Positions 1-6,032 of a stretch of 9,764 nucleotides of DNA are shown in pieces (position 1 is the stretch's first letter; each line of letters begins with the position of its first letter). Under the pieces are notes generated by a model, which did not search any database, had not been told where the DNA came from, and saw only the letters and a list, made by a program, of their open reading frames with translations. This stretch comes from Synergistaceae bacterium (GTDB taxonomy: Bacteria > Synergistota > Synergistia > Synergistales > Aminobacteriaceae). A program made the translations under genes and the position numbers. Location of the stretch: the NCBI GenBank assembly GCA_031270755.1, contig JAISWV010000160.1, positions 1 through 9,764 of the forward strand, read 5' to 3'.

Positions 1-33
1 GAGATGGCGCGGGCGATGATGAAAAGCCGTTGA
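1..33 (+). CDS. Possible 3' end of an upstream gene (partial)
   Basis: Frame 1 is open from the window edge and encodes EMARAMMKSR followed by TGA at 31-33. A terminator-like hairpin begins eight bases later, which is what one expects at the end of a gene. Ten residues are too few to name a family. Another frame stays open to a TGA at 60-62, inside the hairpin, and cannot be excluded. Confidence 0.3.
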   Translation, partial: EMARAMMKSR

Positions 34-40
34 TACTCAA

Positions 41-92
41 ACGGGCGTTTGGTTGCGATTGATCGAGTTGCGGCCAAGCGCCCGTAATTTTT
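41..92 (+). terminator. Hairpin followed by T-rich tract, candidate intrinsic terminator
   Basis: ACGGGCGTTTGG (41-52) pairs with CCAAGCGCCCGT (74-85) over 12 positions including one G-T wobble. AATTTTTA follows at 85-92. The 21-nt loop is long but contains a small internal CGA/TCG stem (56-58 with 63-65). It probably ends transcription of whatever gene enters from the left. Confidence 0.5.
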
Positions 93-141
93 AGGGGGTC
101 TCGGGGGGACGAGTGAGCCTGCCTTTGGGCGAGCGCCCCCT
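93..141. repeat. GC-rich imperfect hairpin upstream of the 135-residue gene
   Basis: AGGGGG (93-98) pairs with CCCCCT (136-141). The stem continues with a T-G wobble (99 with 135), skips a bulged C at 134, and resumes with CTCG (100-103) against CGAG (130-133). There is no T tract after it, so it is not an obvious terminator. It ends 28 bases before the TTG start and could be a structured mRNA leader or an intergenic palindromic repeat. The core GGGGACGAGT (105-114) recurs at 9212-9221. Confidence 0.45.
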
Positions 142-154
142 GAGCTTCAAATCT

Positions 155-171
155 GGAGGGAGTGATTCTTG
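155..171 (+). promoter_or_regulatory. Ribosome binding site deciding a TTG start
   Basis: GGAGGG at 155-160 lies eight bases before TTG at 169. The nearby ATG at 173 is in a different frame, so the Shine-Dalgarno sequence supports TTG as initiator. Confidence 0.6.
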
Positions 172-576
172 CATGAGGAAGAGTACATTGAGATCGTTCA
201 TGGAGATACCAACGTTCCTTCGCTTTTGAAGGGCAAGAGACTATCTCACAACGGAGAAGGAGTCAAAAAGGAAATTGCCGTTTACGAACGAGGCAGCCAG
301 CTCGAGCTTTTAAGGCGCGTTCCCACGACGTATATGTGGGTTTCCCCCATGCCGAAAGAAGTCTTACCGATTTTCGGCTTGGTCCAGCGCAAGTGCGACA
401 TGCCGAAAAAGTATCAGAGAGACCTCCTTATTTACAGGAACGGCCATAATTTCACCGATGAAGACATAAAATTTATTTCGGAATTGAAGAAAGCCGTGAA
501 AGAAATCTCATTAAAAGCCGGCTATACCGCGAAAATAAGTTCCGAGCGATCCATTCATTTGTTTTGTAAAAATTGA
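169..576 (+). CDS. Hypothetical protein, 135 residues, not recognised
   Basis: I do not recognise this family. The protein is soluble in character, rich in Lys, Glu and Arg, and has no signal peptide, membrane segment or metal-binding cluster. Its only cysteines are near residues 76 and 133. The C-terminal half contains a likely amphipathic helix (about residues 96-117, starting at FTDEDIKF). The start is TTG with a good Shine-Dalgarno sequence; I see no better start in frame. Codon use is more AT-rich (AAA, GAA, TTT, ATT) than in the flagellar and nrd genes, which might indicate lateral origin or low expression. It is transcribed toward the flagellar operon and ends 122 bases from the YkgJ-type gene, so the two are tail to tail. 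No functional link with the neighbours can be claimed. Confidence 0.7.
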   Translation: MHEEEYIEIVHGDTNVPSLLKGKRLSHNGEGVKKEIAVYERGSQLELLRRVPTTYMWVSPMPKEVLPIFGLVQRKCDMPKKYQRDLLIYRNGHNFTDEDIKFISELKKAVKEISLKAGYTAKISSERSIHLFCKN

Positions 577-675
577 CTTTCTCCCTGTACTCTCTGACGC
601 TGCGCTCTTTTGCCGCCAATTTTGCAGAGTGCTCCGTCACTGAGATCCTCAGGCGGGCGGATAACGATGCCGCGC

Positions 676-704
676 AAAAAATCTGTATCTGTTATTCGCT
701 ACAG
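676..704 (-). terminator. Weak candidate terminator of the flgH-flgI-flgJ operon
   Basis: On the minus strand CTGTA (704-700) can pair with TACAG (687-683), followed by A and six T residues (681-676). The stem is only five pairs with a 12-nt loop and overlaps the stop codon of the last gene. Position and T tract fit a terminator, but the stem is weak. Confidence 0.35.
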
Positions 705-1130
705 GTCTTCGAAGGGGCTTTGTTCCAAGAGGTTCCGTATCTCCTCCGCCATGTAGAGGCGCCCTTCATTCATGCCTGGGCATTGGCGTGCCTGCCTGTT
801 CCATTCCTCTCTCGACTCCATCACGGAGGGCCAGAAAGGAAAAAGCGAACATTGCGCGGGGCGTAAGGGGTAAATCGAGCACTTCGCGCTCGCGGCTTCG
901 TAGAAAACGCAGTCGCCGTTCCGCCGCTCGACGAAACTGGGCCTCCCCCACCTTCGGGTGACGTAGACCTGACGGAACGCGTCTTCATCGATTCTCAAAA
1001 AATCCCGGACCCGCGCGCCTTCGCCTGGGGTGAAAAAAATAGCGCCGGGTTCTCCCCGGCAGCATCTTCCACAACCCAGACACGAAAAACGGACGCCTTC
1101 GCTCCACCATTCAGGAGACGCTTCGGGCAT
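699..1130 (-). CDS. YkgJ-family cysteine-cluster protein (putative Zn/Fe-chelating domain)
   Basis: A 143-residue protein belonging to the CxxCxxCC family (Pfam PF03692 as I recall it). The N-terminal cluster is C17-x2-C20-x2-C23-C24 within SCLGCGRCC. Further conserved cysteines are C74, C84 (in KCSIYPLRPAQC with C94) and C117 (QCPG), eight in all. The IYPxRPxxCxxFPFW signature is typical of the family. The family is thought to bind zinc or an iron-sulfur cluster, and the flagellin lysine methylase FliB carries a related cysteine motif, but this protein is much shorter than FliB. ATG at 1130 lies three bases after the flgJ stop, with AAGGAG ten bases upstream inside flgJ, so the two are probably translationally coupled. 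Placement as last gene of a flagellar operon hints at a flagellar or export-related role; the biochemical function is unknown. Confidence 0.85.
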   Translation of the reverse strand: MPEASPEWWSEGVRFSCLGCGRCCRGEPGAIFFTPGEGARVRDFLRIDEDAFRQVYVTRRWGRPSFVERRNGDCVFYEAASAKCSIYPLRPAQCSLFPFWPSVMESREEWNRQARQCPGMNEGRLYMAEEIRNLLEQSPFEDL

Positions 1131-1133
1131 CCG

Positions 1134-1481
1134 TCATGCGCTCCTTTTCGTTTTCGCTTCGGCCGTCTGCATTCCCGCCGTCACATTCGTGATCATTTGG
1201 TCGTAAAGAACCTTCCAGAGCCCCGTGCCTCCGCTTTTGGAGAGCTCCTCAGAGGCCATTTCCACAGATAGGTCCTCCAGCTGTTTCCAGGGGCGGGCCT
1301 TTTCATCGCTATCGCCCATCTCTCGGGCATTTGTTTTCATCTGCTTCCAGATTTGTGCCCACAAAATAGACTCGAACTGCTGGCAGGACTCCTTGAGCCG
1401 CCGAGCTTCCACCGTGTCGTGGACTTCCGCCGGAACCTCGGCTTTATAGGTCCTGACGTTATAGGCTTGCAGGGGATTCAT
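1134..1481 (-). CDS. flgJ: Flagellar rod-binding protein FlgJ, N-terminal domain only
   Basis: A 115-residue protein matching the rod-binding domain of FlgJ (Pfam family Rod-binding). Residues about 30-100 carry the typical pattern: RRLKESCQQFESILWAQIWK, then a linker, then EMASEELSKSGGTGLWKVLYDQM. FlgJ caps or chaperones the growing rod in the periplasm. Proteobacterial FlgJ is about 310 residues because it also has a C-terminal peptidoglycan hydrolase domain. That domain is absent here, as in many other phyla, so wall penetration must be handled by a separate enzyme. The start codon is one base after the flgI stop (TAG-C-ATG), giving tight coupling. There is no signal peptide, consistent with export by the flagellar type III system. 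Confidence 0.88.
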   Translation of the reverse strand: MNPLQAYNVRTYKAEVPAEVHDTVEARRLKESCQQFESILWAQIWKQMKTNAREMGDSDEKARPWKQLEDLSVEMASEELSKSGGTGLWKVLYDQMITNVTAGMQTAEAKTKRSA

Positions 1482-1482
1482 G

Positions 1483-2628
1483 CTACATATTGATCAACTG
1501 ACCGTGGAGCGCACCGGCTTCGTTGATGGCTTGAAGGATCTCGATCACATCCCGGGGAGTCGCGCCAATGGCGTTGATGACCCGCACCAAGTCGCGCACT
1601 GTGGTGGTGGAGGGCATGGCGATAAAGCTCGTACCGTCCTCGTCGGTCGTGATGTCCGTCCGATTTTCCGTTGCCGTCTGCCCGCCGCTCAAAGGATTGG
1701 GCTGCACCACGGTGGGGTCTTCAGCCACGGAGACGGTCAGACCCCCGTGGGCTACGGCCACCGAGCTGATTTTGACGTCTCCGCCCATGACCACGGTGCC
1801 GGTACGCTCGTTGACCGCCACGCGCGCGGGCGCATCGGGCTGGATCTGCAATTTTTCCATCTTGGCTAAAAACGCGGTGGGCGCACCCACGTACTGTCCC
1901 GGGAGGTTCACGACGACACGTCCCGCATCGAGGGGATCGGCCACGAGTCCAAAAGCGGAGTTGATGGCGTCCGCGATTCTCTGCGCCGTGGTGAAGTCGG
2001 GTACGCGCAAAAGGAGCGCCAGCTGCTCGCCTCCCACGTAGTCCGCCGGAACCTCTCGTTCCACGATCGCCCCGTTGGGAATGCGCCCCGCCGTCGGAAC
2101 GTTCTTCGTCGTCGTCGCGGCGGACCCCGCTGCCGTATATCCTCCCACCAAAACCGACCCCTGAGCGACGGCGTAGATGTTGCCGTCCGCGGCCTTCAGC
2201 GGAGCTTGAAGCAGCGTTCCGCCCTGAAGGCTCTTGGCGTCGCCCATTGTGCTGACGTTCAAGTCGATAGTCTGGCCGGGTCGCGCGTAGGGAGGCAGGT
2301 CCGCCGTCAAAGAGACCACCGCCGCGTTCTTGCTGCGGATCGCTCTCTCGTCGACGGTCACACCGTACTGCTGCAGCATATTCTTCATCATCTGCATCGT
2401 CATGGAAGATTTGTCGCCCGTCCCGGCGAGTCCCATTACGATGCCGATTCCCGAGAGCTGGTTGGGACGCGCCCCCTCCACATCGACGACGTCTTTGATG
2501 CGTACCTGGGGATGCACGCGATTGAAATTCATGTCCTGAAGGTTGACCGCAGCCAGAGCCTCCAGCGGCCACAAAGCGCAAACAGAAAACAAAACCAAAA
2601 GAAATATTTTCGATTTTACAATACTCAT
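1483..2628 (-). CDS. flgI: Flagellar P-ring protein FlgI
   Basis: A 381-residue protein, the usual length for FlgI. Residues 1-26 form a Sec signal peptide (MSIVKSKIFLLVLFSVCAL then ALA|A). The mature N-terminus carries the conserved block RIKDVVDVEGARPNQLSG and GIVMGLAGTGDKS (about 43-74). Later family landmarks are DLNVSTMGDAKSLQGGTLL (about 123-141), GGDVKISSVAVAHGGLTVSV and the C-terminal TTVRDLVRVINAIGATPRDVIEILQAI. FlgI subunits assemble in the periplasm around the distal rod, at the peptidoglycan layer. The start at 2628 is ATG with a purine-rich but weak Shine-Dalgarno (AAGAGAAG), 28 bases after flgH. It is the middle gene of flgH-flgI-flgJ-ykgJ. Confidence 0.97.
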   Translation of the reverse strand: MSIVKSKIFLLVLFSVCALWPLEALAAVNLQDMNFNRVHPQVRIKDVVDVEGARPNQLSGIGIVMGLAGTGDKSSMTMQMMKNMLQQYGVTVDERAIRSKNAAVVSLTADLPPYARPGQTIDLNVSTMGDAKSLQGGTLLQAPLKAADGNIYAVAQGSVLVGGYTAAGSAATTTKNVPTAGRIPNGAIVEREVPADYVGGEQLALLLRVPDFTTAQRIADAINSAFGLVADPLDAGRVVVNLPGQYVGAPTAFLAKMEKLQIQPDAPARVAVNERTGTVVMGGDVKISSVAVAHGGLTVSVAEDPTVVQPNPLSGGQTATENRTDITTDEDGTSFIAMPSTTTVRDLVRVINAIGATPRDVIEILQAINEAGALHGQLINM

Positions 2629-2656
2629 GTTTCTTCTCTTTTCTGTCCCTATATAA

Positions 2657-3274
2657 TTAGAAGATGGCCTGGAGAATTTGGGTGAGAAGCCCGGCTTTCT
2701 GTGTCCGGCTCAGAGCGCCTTTGCCCTTGATGCCTAATTCGGCGTTGGCGATCAAGCTGCTGCGAATTTGGTTGTTGCTGTTGATGTCTTGGGGGCGAAC
2801 GACGCCCACCAACTGCAACTGCAGCGTCTCTTCGCTGGTTCGGACGTCCCGCGTTCCTTCGATGACGAGATTTCCGTTGGGCAGCACGTCCGTCACCACG
2901 CAGGAGATCGTCGTCTTCCCGTAGTGTTTGCGCTCAATGGAGCTATCGCCTTTCGCGTCGTTCGTGGAAGTCAGCCCCAGCTGACGGATGAAGCTCAAAA
3001 TTCCTTTCCCGTTGCTGACTTCGCTGCTGGAGCTTTTTTTCAAATCCGTAACTGCCTTGTCTTTGGTGTCCGTCTGTTCGTCGACCAACACCATCACAAT
3101 GTCACCTATCCGGCTCGGGCGCTGGTCCGCGATCCAATTGGTTCTGTCGTTCCAGAGCGAGGCAGCCTCCCCTCTCGGAAAGACGCTTCCGAGACACAGA
3201 AACGCAGATAAAATAAATAAAATAAAAACACGCCCTTTATTTCTCTTCTTTATTTCCTTCACGATTTCTTTCAC
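2657..3274 (-). CDS. flgH: Flagellar L-ring protein FlgH
   Basis: The C-terminal domain is clearly FlgH: SLWNDRTNWIADQRPSRIGD (39-58) followed by IVMVLVDEQT, then TDVLPNGNLVIEGTRDV, and GVVRPQDINSNNQIRSS with KGALSRTQKAGLLTQILQAIF at the end. FlgH forms the L ring in the outer membrane. I place the start at GTG 3274, giving 205 residues, because GGAGGT (3289-3284) sits nine bases upstream, a hydrophobic signal (VFILFILSAFLCLGSVF, 16-32) follows a basic N-terminus, and a sigma-28-like promoter lies only about 30 bases further upstream. The frame stays open to an ATG at 3457, but that would put 61 uncharacteristic residues before the signal. E. coli FlgH is a lipoprotein; here the only candidate cysteine (C27, after AFL) is not in a good lipobox, so signal peptidase I cleavage near GEA|A is more likely. 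Confidence 0.93.
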   Translation of the reverse strand: MKEIVKEIKKRNKGRVFILFILSAFLCLGSVFPRGEAASLWNDRTNWIADQRPSRIGDIVMVLVDEQTDTKDKAVTDLKKSSSSEVSNGKGILSFIRQLGLTSTNDAKGDSSIERKHYGKTTISCVVTDVLPNGNLVIEGTRDVRTSEETLQLQLVGVVRPQDINSNNQIRSSLIANAELGIKGKGALSRTQKAGLLTQILQAIF

Positions 3275-3283
3275 GGTACTTTC

Positions 3284-3289
3284 ACCTCC
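3284..3289 (-). promoter_or_regulatory. Ribosome binding site of flgH
   Basis: GGAGGT read on the minus strand, nine bases before GTG at 3274. It is the strongest Shine-Dalgarno sequence in this stretch and is the main reason for choosing the shorter flgH. Confidence 0.7.
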
Positions 3290-3312
3290 ACTGCATTCTC
3301 TCTCTATCATTA

Positions 3313-3339
3313 TTATCGGCACGCCGGCGATCGAGTTGA
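3313..3339 (-). promoter_or_regulatory. Candidate sigma-28 (FliA/SigD) promoter of flgH operon
   Basis: On the minus strand GCCGATAA (3320-3313) matches the sigma-28 -10 consensus in all eight positions. TCAA (3339-3336), three of four matches to TAAA, lies 15 bases upstream, the canonical spacing. Transcription would start near 3306, about 30 bases before the flgH GTG and just ahead of its ribosome binding site. The match is sequence-based only. Confidence 0.55.
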
Positions 3340-3429
3340 GAGCCGCCGCCGAGTTCCTGAGTTCCTGAAGGTCGATTTCTGAAGAAGCGCGGCGTGACGG
3401 ACATCTCAGTCGTATCTCAAGCGCGGAGT

Positions 3430-3457
3430 ATTTTAATAAGGAGTATAATAAACTCAA
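3430..3457. promoter_or_regulatory. AT-rich stretch with possible divergent promoters
   Basis: On the plus strand a perfect TATAAT (3444-3449) lies just before the riboswitch, which would place transcription start near 3456, but no good -35 element is visible. On the minus strand TTGAGT (3457-3452) and TAAAAT (3435-3430) are 16 bases apart and could add a housekeeping promoter for flgH. The plus-strand -10 is the better supported of the two. Confidence 0.4.
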
Positions 3458-3465
3458 TCGAATAG

Positions 3466-3608
3466 GAGCGTTTCGGTGCTCGGGAATCCGGTGTAAAACC
3501 GGAGCGGCCCCGCCACTGTGATCGGGACGAACCCGCGGGATGCCACTGTTTTTTAAGACGGGAAGGCGCGGGAATCGGACGAACGAGAGTCAGGAGACCG
3601 GCCGGGAC
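3466..3608 (+). ncRNA. Cobalamin (adenosylcobalamin-type) riboswitch aptamer
   Basis: The conserved landmarks appear in the right order: TTTCGGTGC (3471-3479), the stem CCGG/CCGG around GTGTAAAA (3488-3502), CCCCGCCACTGTG (3508-3520), GCCACTG (3542-3548), GGGAAGGC (3560-3567) and the B12 box GTCAGGAGACCGGCC (3589-3603). This pattern is diagnostic of the cobalamin riboswitch family. It lies on the same strand as nrdD, and an intrinsic terminator lies between the two, so cobalamin binding should favour premature termination. A run of six T residues (3549-3554) falls directly after GCCACTG and might act as a pause site. Outer limits are approximate. Confidence 0.96.
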
Positions 3609-3623
3609 GATTTTCCTCTGGAT

Positions 3624-3705
3624 TGCGCGCGGGCGCATAGGAGTCTTCGGCATAAGCCGCGTATCGGCAAGGGACGGTCAGCGAAAACGAAAAAACGCTG
3701 TGTCC
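3624..3705 (+). other. Structured leader between aptamer and terminator
   Basis: Three small hairpins are visible: TGCGC/GCGCA (3624-3628 with 3633-3637), CGGC/GCCG with an ATAA loop (3648-3651 with 3656-3659), and a longer one in which GGAC (3672-3675) and CAGCG (3679-3683) pair with CGCTG (3696-3700) and GTCC (3702-3705) around an A-rich loop. They form part of the roughly 130-base spacer of the riboswitch expression platform. I could not identify the antiterminator by eye. Confidence 0.4.
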
Positions 3706-3731
3706 ATTGTGTGACGAGTTTGCGTATTGTG

Positions 3732-3774
3732 TGGAGAAGCCATAATTCATAATCCGGGCTTCTCCATTTTTTTA
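3732..3774 (+). terminator. Intrinsic terminator of the riboswitch expression platform
   Basis: TGGAGAAGCC (3732-3741) pairs perfectly with GGCTTCTCCA (3757-3766), ten pairs around a 15-nt loop, followed by seven T residues (3767-3773) and more T-rich sequence. It ends 33 bases before nrdD, so it must be bypassed for nrdD-nrdG expression. It is the natural output element of the upstream cobalamin riboswitch. Confidence 0.9.
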
Positions 3775-3806
3775 TTTCTTTATTCCGAAAGGAGCTCTAT
3801 CGATTT

Positions 3807-6032
3807 ATGATCACGAAAATCAAAAAACGCGACGGACGAGAAGTCCCGTTCAACATCGAAAAAATCGCCGACGCCGTCTTCAAGTCTTTTGCCGCCGCCA
3901 AAGAGAGCGTCGCTTTGGAAAAAGGATACGCCTCCGCTCTGGAGGTCGCCGAGGACGTGACGGCCCGTCTGGAGGCGGAATCGAACCACCATCCGGACGT
4001 CGAAGAAATACAGGACGTCGTGGAAAACGTTTTGATCGCGTCAGGCTACGCCCGCGCCGCAAAAGCCTACATCCTCTACAGGGCTCAGAGAAGCCGCGTT
4101 CGAGAGATGAAAAGCCAGTTGATGGAAATCTATGCGGAGCTCACCTTCAAAGAAGCCCAGGATAACGATTTGAAGCGGGAGAACGCAAACATCGACGGAG
4201 ACACGGCGATGGGCACCATGCTTCGTTACGGCTCGGAAGGAGCGAAGCAGTTCAACGAGATCTTCGTCCTGCGCCCGGAGCACGCGGCCGCCCACAAAGA
4301 AGGAGACATCCACATCCACGATATGGATTTCCTGACCCTGACGACAACCTGCTGTCAAATCGACCTGGATACCTTGTTCAAAAACGGGTTCGGCACGGGG
4401 CACGGAACGCTGCGGGAGCCCAACCACATTCAGAGCTACGCGGCTCTGGCCTGCATCGCCATTCAAGCAAACCAGAACGACCAGCACGGGGGGCAAAGCG
4501 TCGCCAACTTCGACTACGCCATGGCCCCCGGCGTGAGGAAAACCTACGCCCAACTCCACGCCCGCAATTTGGAAAAGGCGCGCAAGCTGCTCTCGAACGG
4601 TAATTTGTTCGAAAAAGACCGGGAAGAACGGGCACAGGCTTTCGCCCGGGAGGAGGCGGAGCAGGAAATTCAGCGGGCGACTTATCAGGCGATGGAGGCC
4701 CTGGTGCACAACCTCAACACCATGCACAGCCGGGCCGGGGCTCAGATCCCCTTCAGCTCCCTCAACTACGGCACGGATACCTCGCCTGAGGGGCGGATGG
4801 TGACAAAAAACCTGCTGCTGGCTACGGAAGCGGGCCTCGGGAACGGAGAAACGCCCATCTTCCCTGTGAGCATTTTCAAGGTCAAAGAGGGGGTCAACTA
4901 TAACCCTGGAGACCCCAACTACGACCTTTTCCAGCTGGCCTGCCGAGTGAGCGCCAAGCGGCTGTTCCCCAACTTCGCCTTTATCGACGCGCCCTTCAAT
5001 TTGAAATATTACCGCCCCGGGAGGCCGGAGACGGAAATCGCCTACATGGGATGCCGCACCCGGGTCATCGGCAACGTGGCCGACCCCTCTCGGGAGATCG
5101 TCTCGGGGCGGGGCAATTTGAGCTTCACGACAATCAACCTTCCGCGCCTGGCCCTGAAGAGCGGTTCGGAGAAAAACGATCCAAAAAACGGCGCCGCGCG
5201 CTTCTACCAGCTTCTCGACGAGACAATCGACCTGACGGTGGGGCAGCTGTTGGATCGCTTCGAAACTCAAGCGAAGAAGAAGGTCAAGAACTTCCCCTTT
5301 CTCATGGGACAGGGAGTGTGGATCGATTCCAGGACTTTGAAACGGGACGACGAAATTCGGGAGGTCCTGAAACACGGAACGCTTTCCTTGGGCTTCATCG
5401 GTCTGGCGGAGTGCCTGAAGGCGCTGACGGGCGAACATCACGGACAAAGCGAGGCCGCGCAAAAACTGGGCCTCCAGATCGTAGGACACATGCGCCGACG
5501 CATGGACGAAGCCGGCGCGAAGCACAAGCTGAACTTCACGCTGCTCGCCACCCCTGCCGAGGGCACAGCCGGGCGCTTCGTCAAGATGGACCGCCGCCTC
5601 TTCGGCTCTCGGGAGGGCATCACCGACCGGGACTACTACACGAACAGCTTCCACGTTCCCGTCCACTACAAGCTGAGCGCGTACGACAAGATCCGCCTGG
5701 AGGCGCCCTATCACGAGCTGACCAACGCGGGACACATCACCTATGTGGAGATGGACGGAGATCCCTTGGACAACCTGGAGGCCTTCGAGAAGCTGGTGCG
5801 CACCATGAAGGAGGCGGGCGTGGGATACGGGTCCATCAACCACCCCCTGGACCGGGACCCCGTCTGCGGTTACACGGGAGTCATCGGAGAGGTCTGCCCG
5901 TACTGCGGCCGCAGCGAGGACGAGGTGAAGTTCGAGAGAATCCGAAGGATCACCGGGTACCTGGTGGGGACCCTCGACCGCTTCAACGACGCCAAGAAGG
6001 CCGAGGAGCGGGACAGGGTGCGCCATGTATGA
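3807..6032 (+). CDS. nrdD: Anaerobic (class III) ribonucleoside-triphosphate reductase NrdD
   Basis: Reduces ribonucleoside triphosphates to deoxyribonucleotides using a glycyl radical. The protein has 741 residues, slightly longer than E. coli NrdD. Residues 1-95 are an ATP-cone allosteric domain (MITKIKKRDGREVPFNIEKI). The catalytic barrel includes HDMDF (171-175) and TTCCQIDL with C182/C183. C416 in YMGCRTRV is the likely thiyl-radical cysteine. RGNLSFTTINLPR lies at 435-447 and GHITYVEMDGD at 642-652. The C-terminal glycyl-radical loop is RRITGYL with Gly717 as radical site. The zinc site before it shows C687 (PVCGYTG), C697 and C700 (CPYC); the usual fourth cysteine, three residues before C687, is Asp684. 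AAAGGAG (3788-3794) precedes the ATG. The stop overlaps the nrdG start. Regulation is expected through the upstream cobalamin riboswitch. Confidence 0.97.
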   Translation: MITKIKKRDGREVPFNIEKIADAVFKSFAAAKESVALEKGYASALEVAEDVTARLEAESNHHPDVEEIQDVVENVLIASGYARAAKAYILYRAQRSRVREMKSQLMEIYAELTFKEAQDNDLKRENANIDGDTAMGTMLRYGSEGAKQFNEIFVLRPEHAAAHKEGDIHIHDMDFLTLTTTCCQIDLDTLFKNGFGTGHGTLREPNHIQSYAALACIAIQANQNDQHGGQSVANFDYAMAPGVRKTYAQLHARNLEKARKLLSNGNLFEKDREERAQAFAREEAEQEIQRATYQAMEALVHNLNTMHSRAGAQIPFSSLNYGTDTSPEGRMVTKNLLLATEAGLGNGETPIFPVSIFKVKEGVNYNPGDPNYDLFQLACRVSAKRLFPNFAFIDAPFNLKYYRPGRPETEIAYMGCRTRVIGNVADPSREIVSGRGNLSFTTINLPRLALKSGSEKNDPKNGAARFYQLLDETIDLTVGQLLDRFETQAKKKVKNFPFLMGQGVWIDSRTLKRDDEIREVLKHGTLSLGFIGLAECLKALTGEHHGQSEAAQKLGLQIVGHMRRRMDEAGAKHKLNFTLLATPAEGTAGRFVKMDRRLFGSREGITDRDYYTNSFHVPVHYKLSAYDKIRLEAPYHELTNAGHITYVEMDGDPLDNLEAFEKLVRTMKEAGVGYGSINHPLDRDPVCGYTGVIGEVCPYCGRSEDEVKFERIRRITGYLVGTLDRFNDAKKAEERDRVRHV

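Noticed and set aside
573..866. A 97-codon plus-strand frame after the 135-residue gene
   Set aside because: Most of it is antisense to the cysteine-cluster gene, and it has no homology signal or ribosome binding site.
1721..2581. A 286-codon minus-strand frame overlapping flgI
   Set aside because: It is a shifted reading of flgI, rich in Arg and Gly, with no family features.
3351..3366. Tandem GAGTTCCT, two copies
   Set aside because: Two copies of an 8-base unit in a non-coding gap, with no further copies. It may be chance or a slippage event and supports no function.
3275..3457. Longer flgH starting at 3457
   Set aside because: The 61 extra residues precede the signal peptide, do not look like FlgH or FlgA, and would start upstream of the sigma-28-like promoter. 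GTG 3274 has a strong ribosome binding site.
3417..3752. Small open frames on both strands across the riboswitch leader
   Set aside because: They cover the conserved aptamer and terminator, lack good ribosome binding sites and have no recognisable product.
4041..6026. A 661-codon open frame on the minus strand, opposite nrdD
   Set aside because: It lies wholly antisense to the well-supported nrdD frame, has no recognisable motifs, and is explained by the GC-rich codon use of nrdD.
5051..6028. In-frame extension of nrdG by 326 codons upstream
   Set aside because: It covers the 3' part of nrdD in another frame and reads as low-complexity Arg/Gly/Pro-rich sequence. NrdG is normally about 150-200 residues and the overlapping ATGA start fits.
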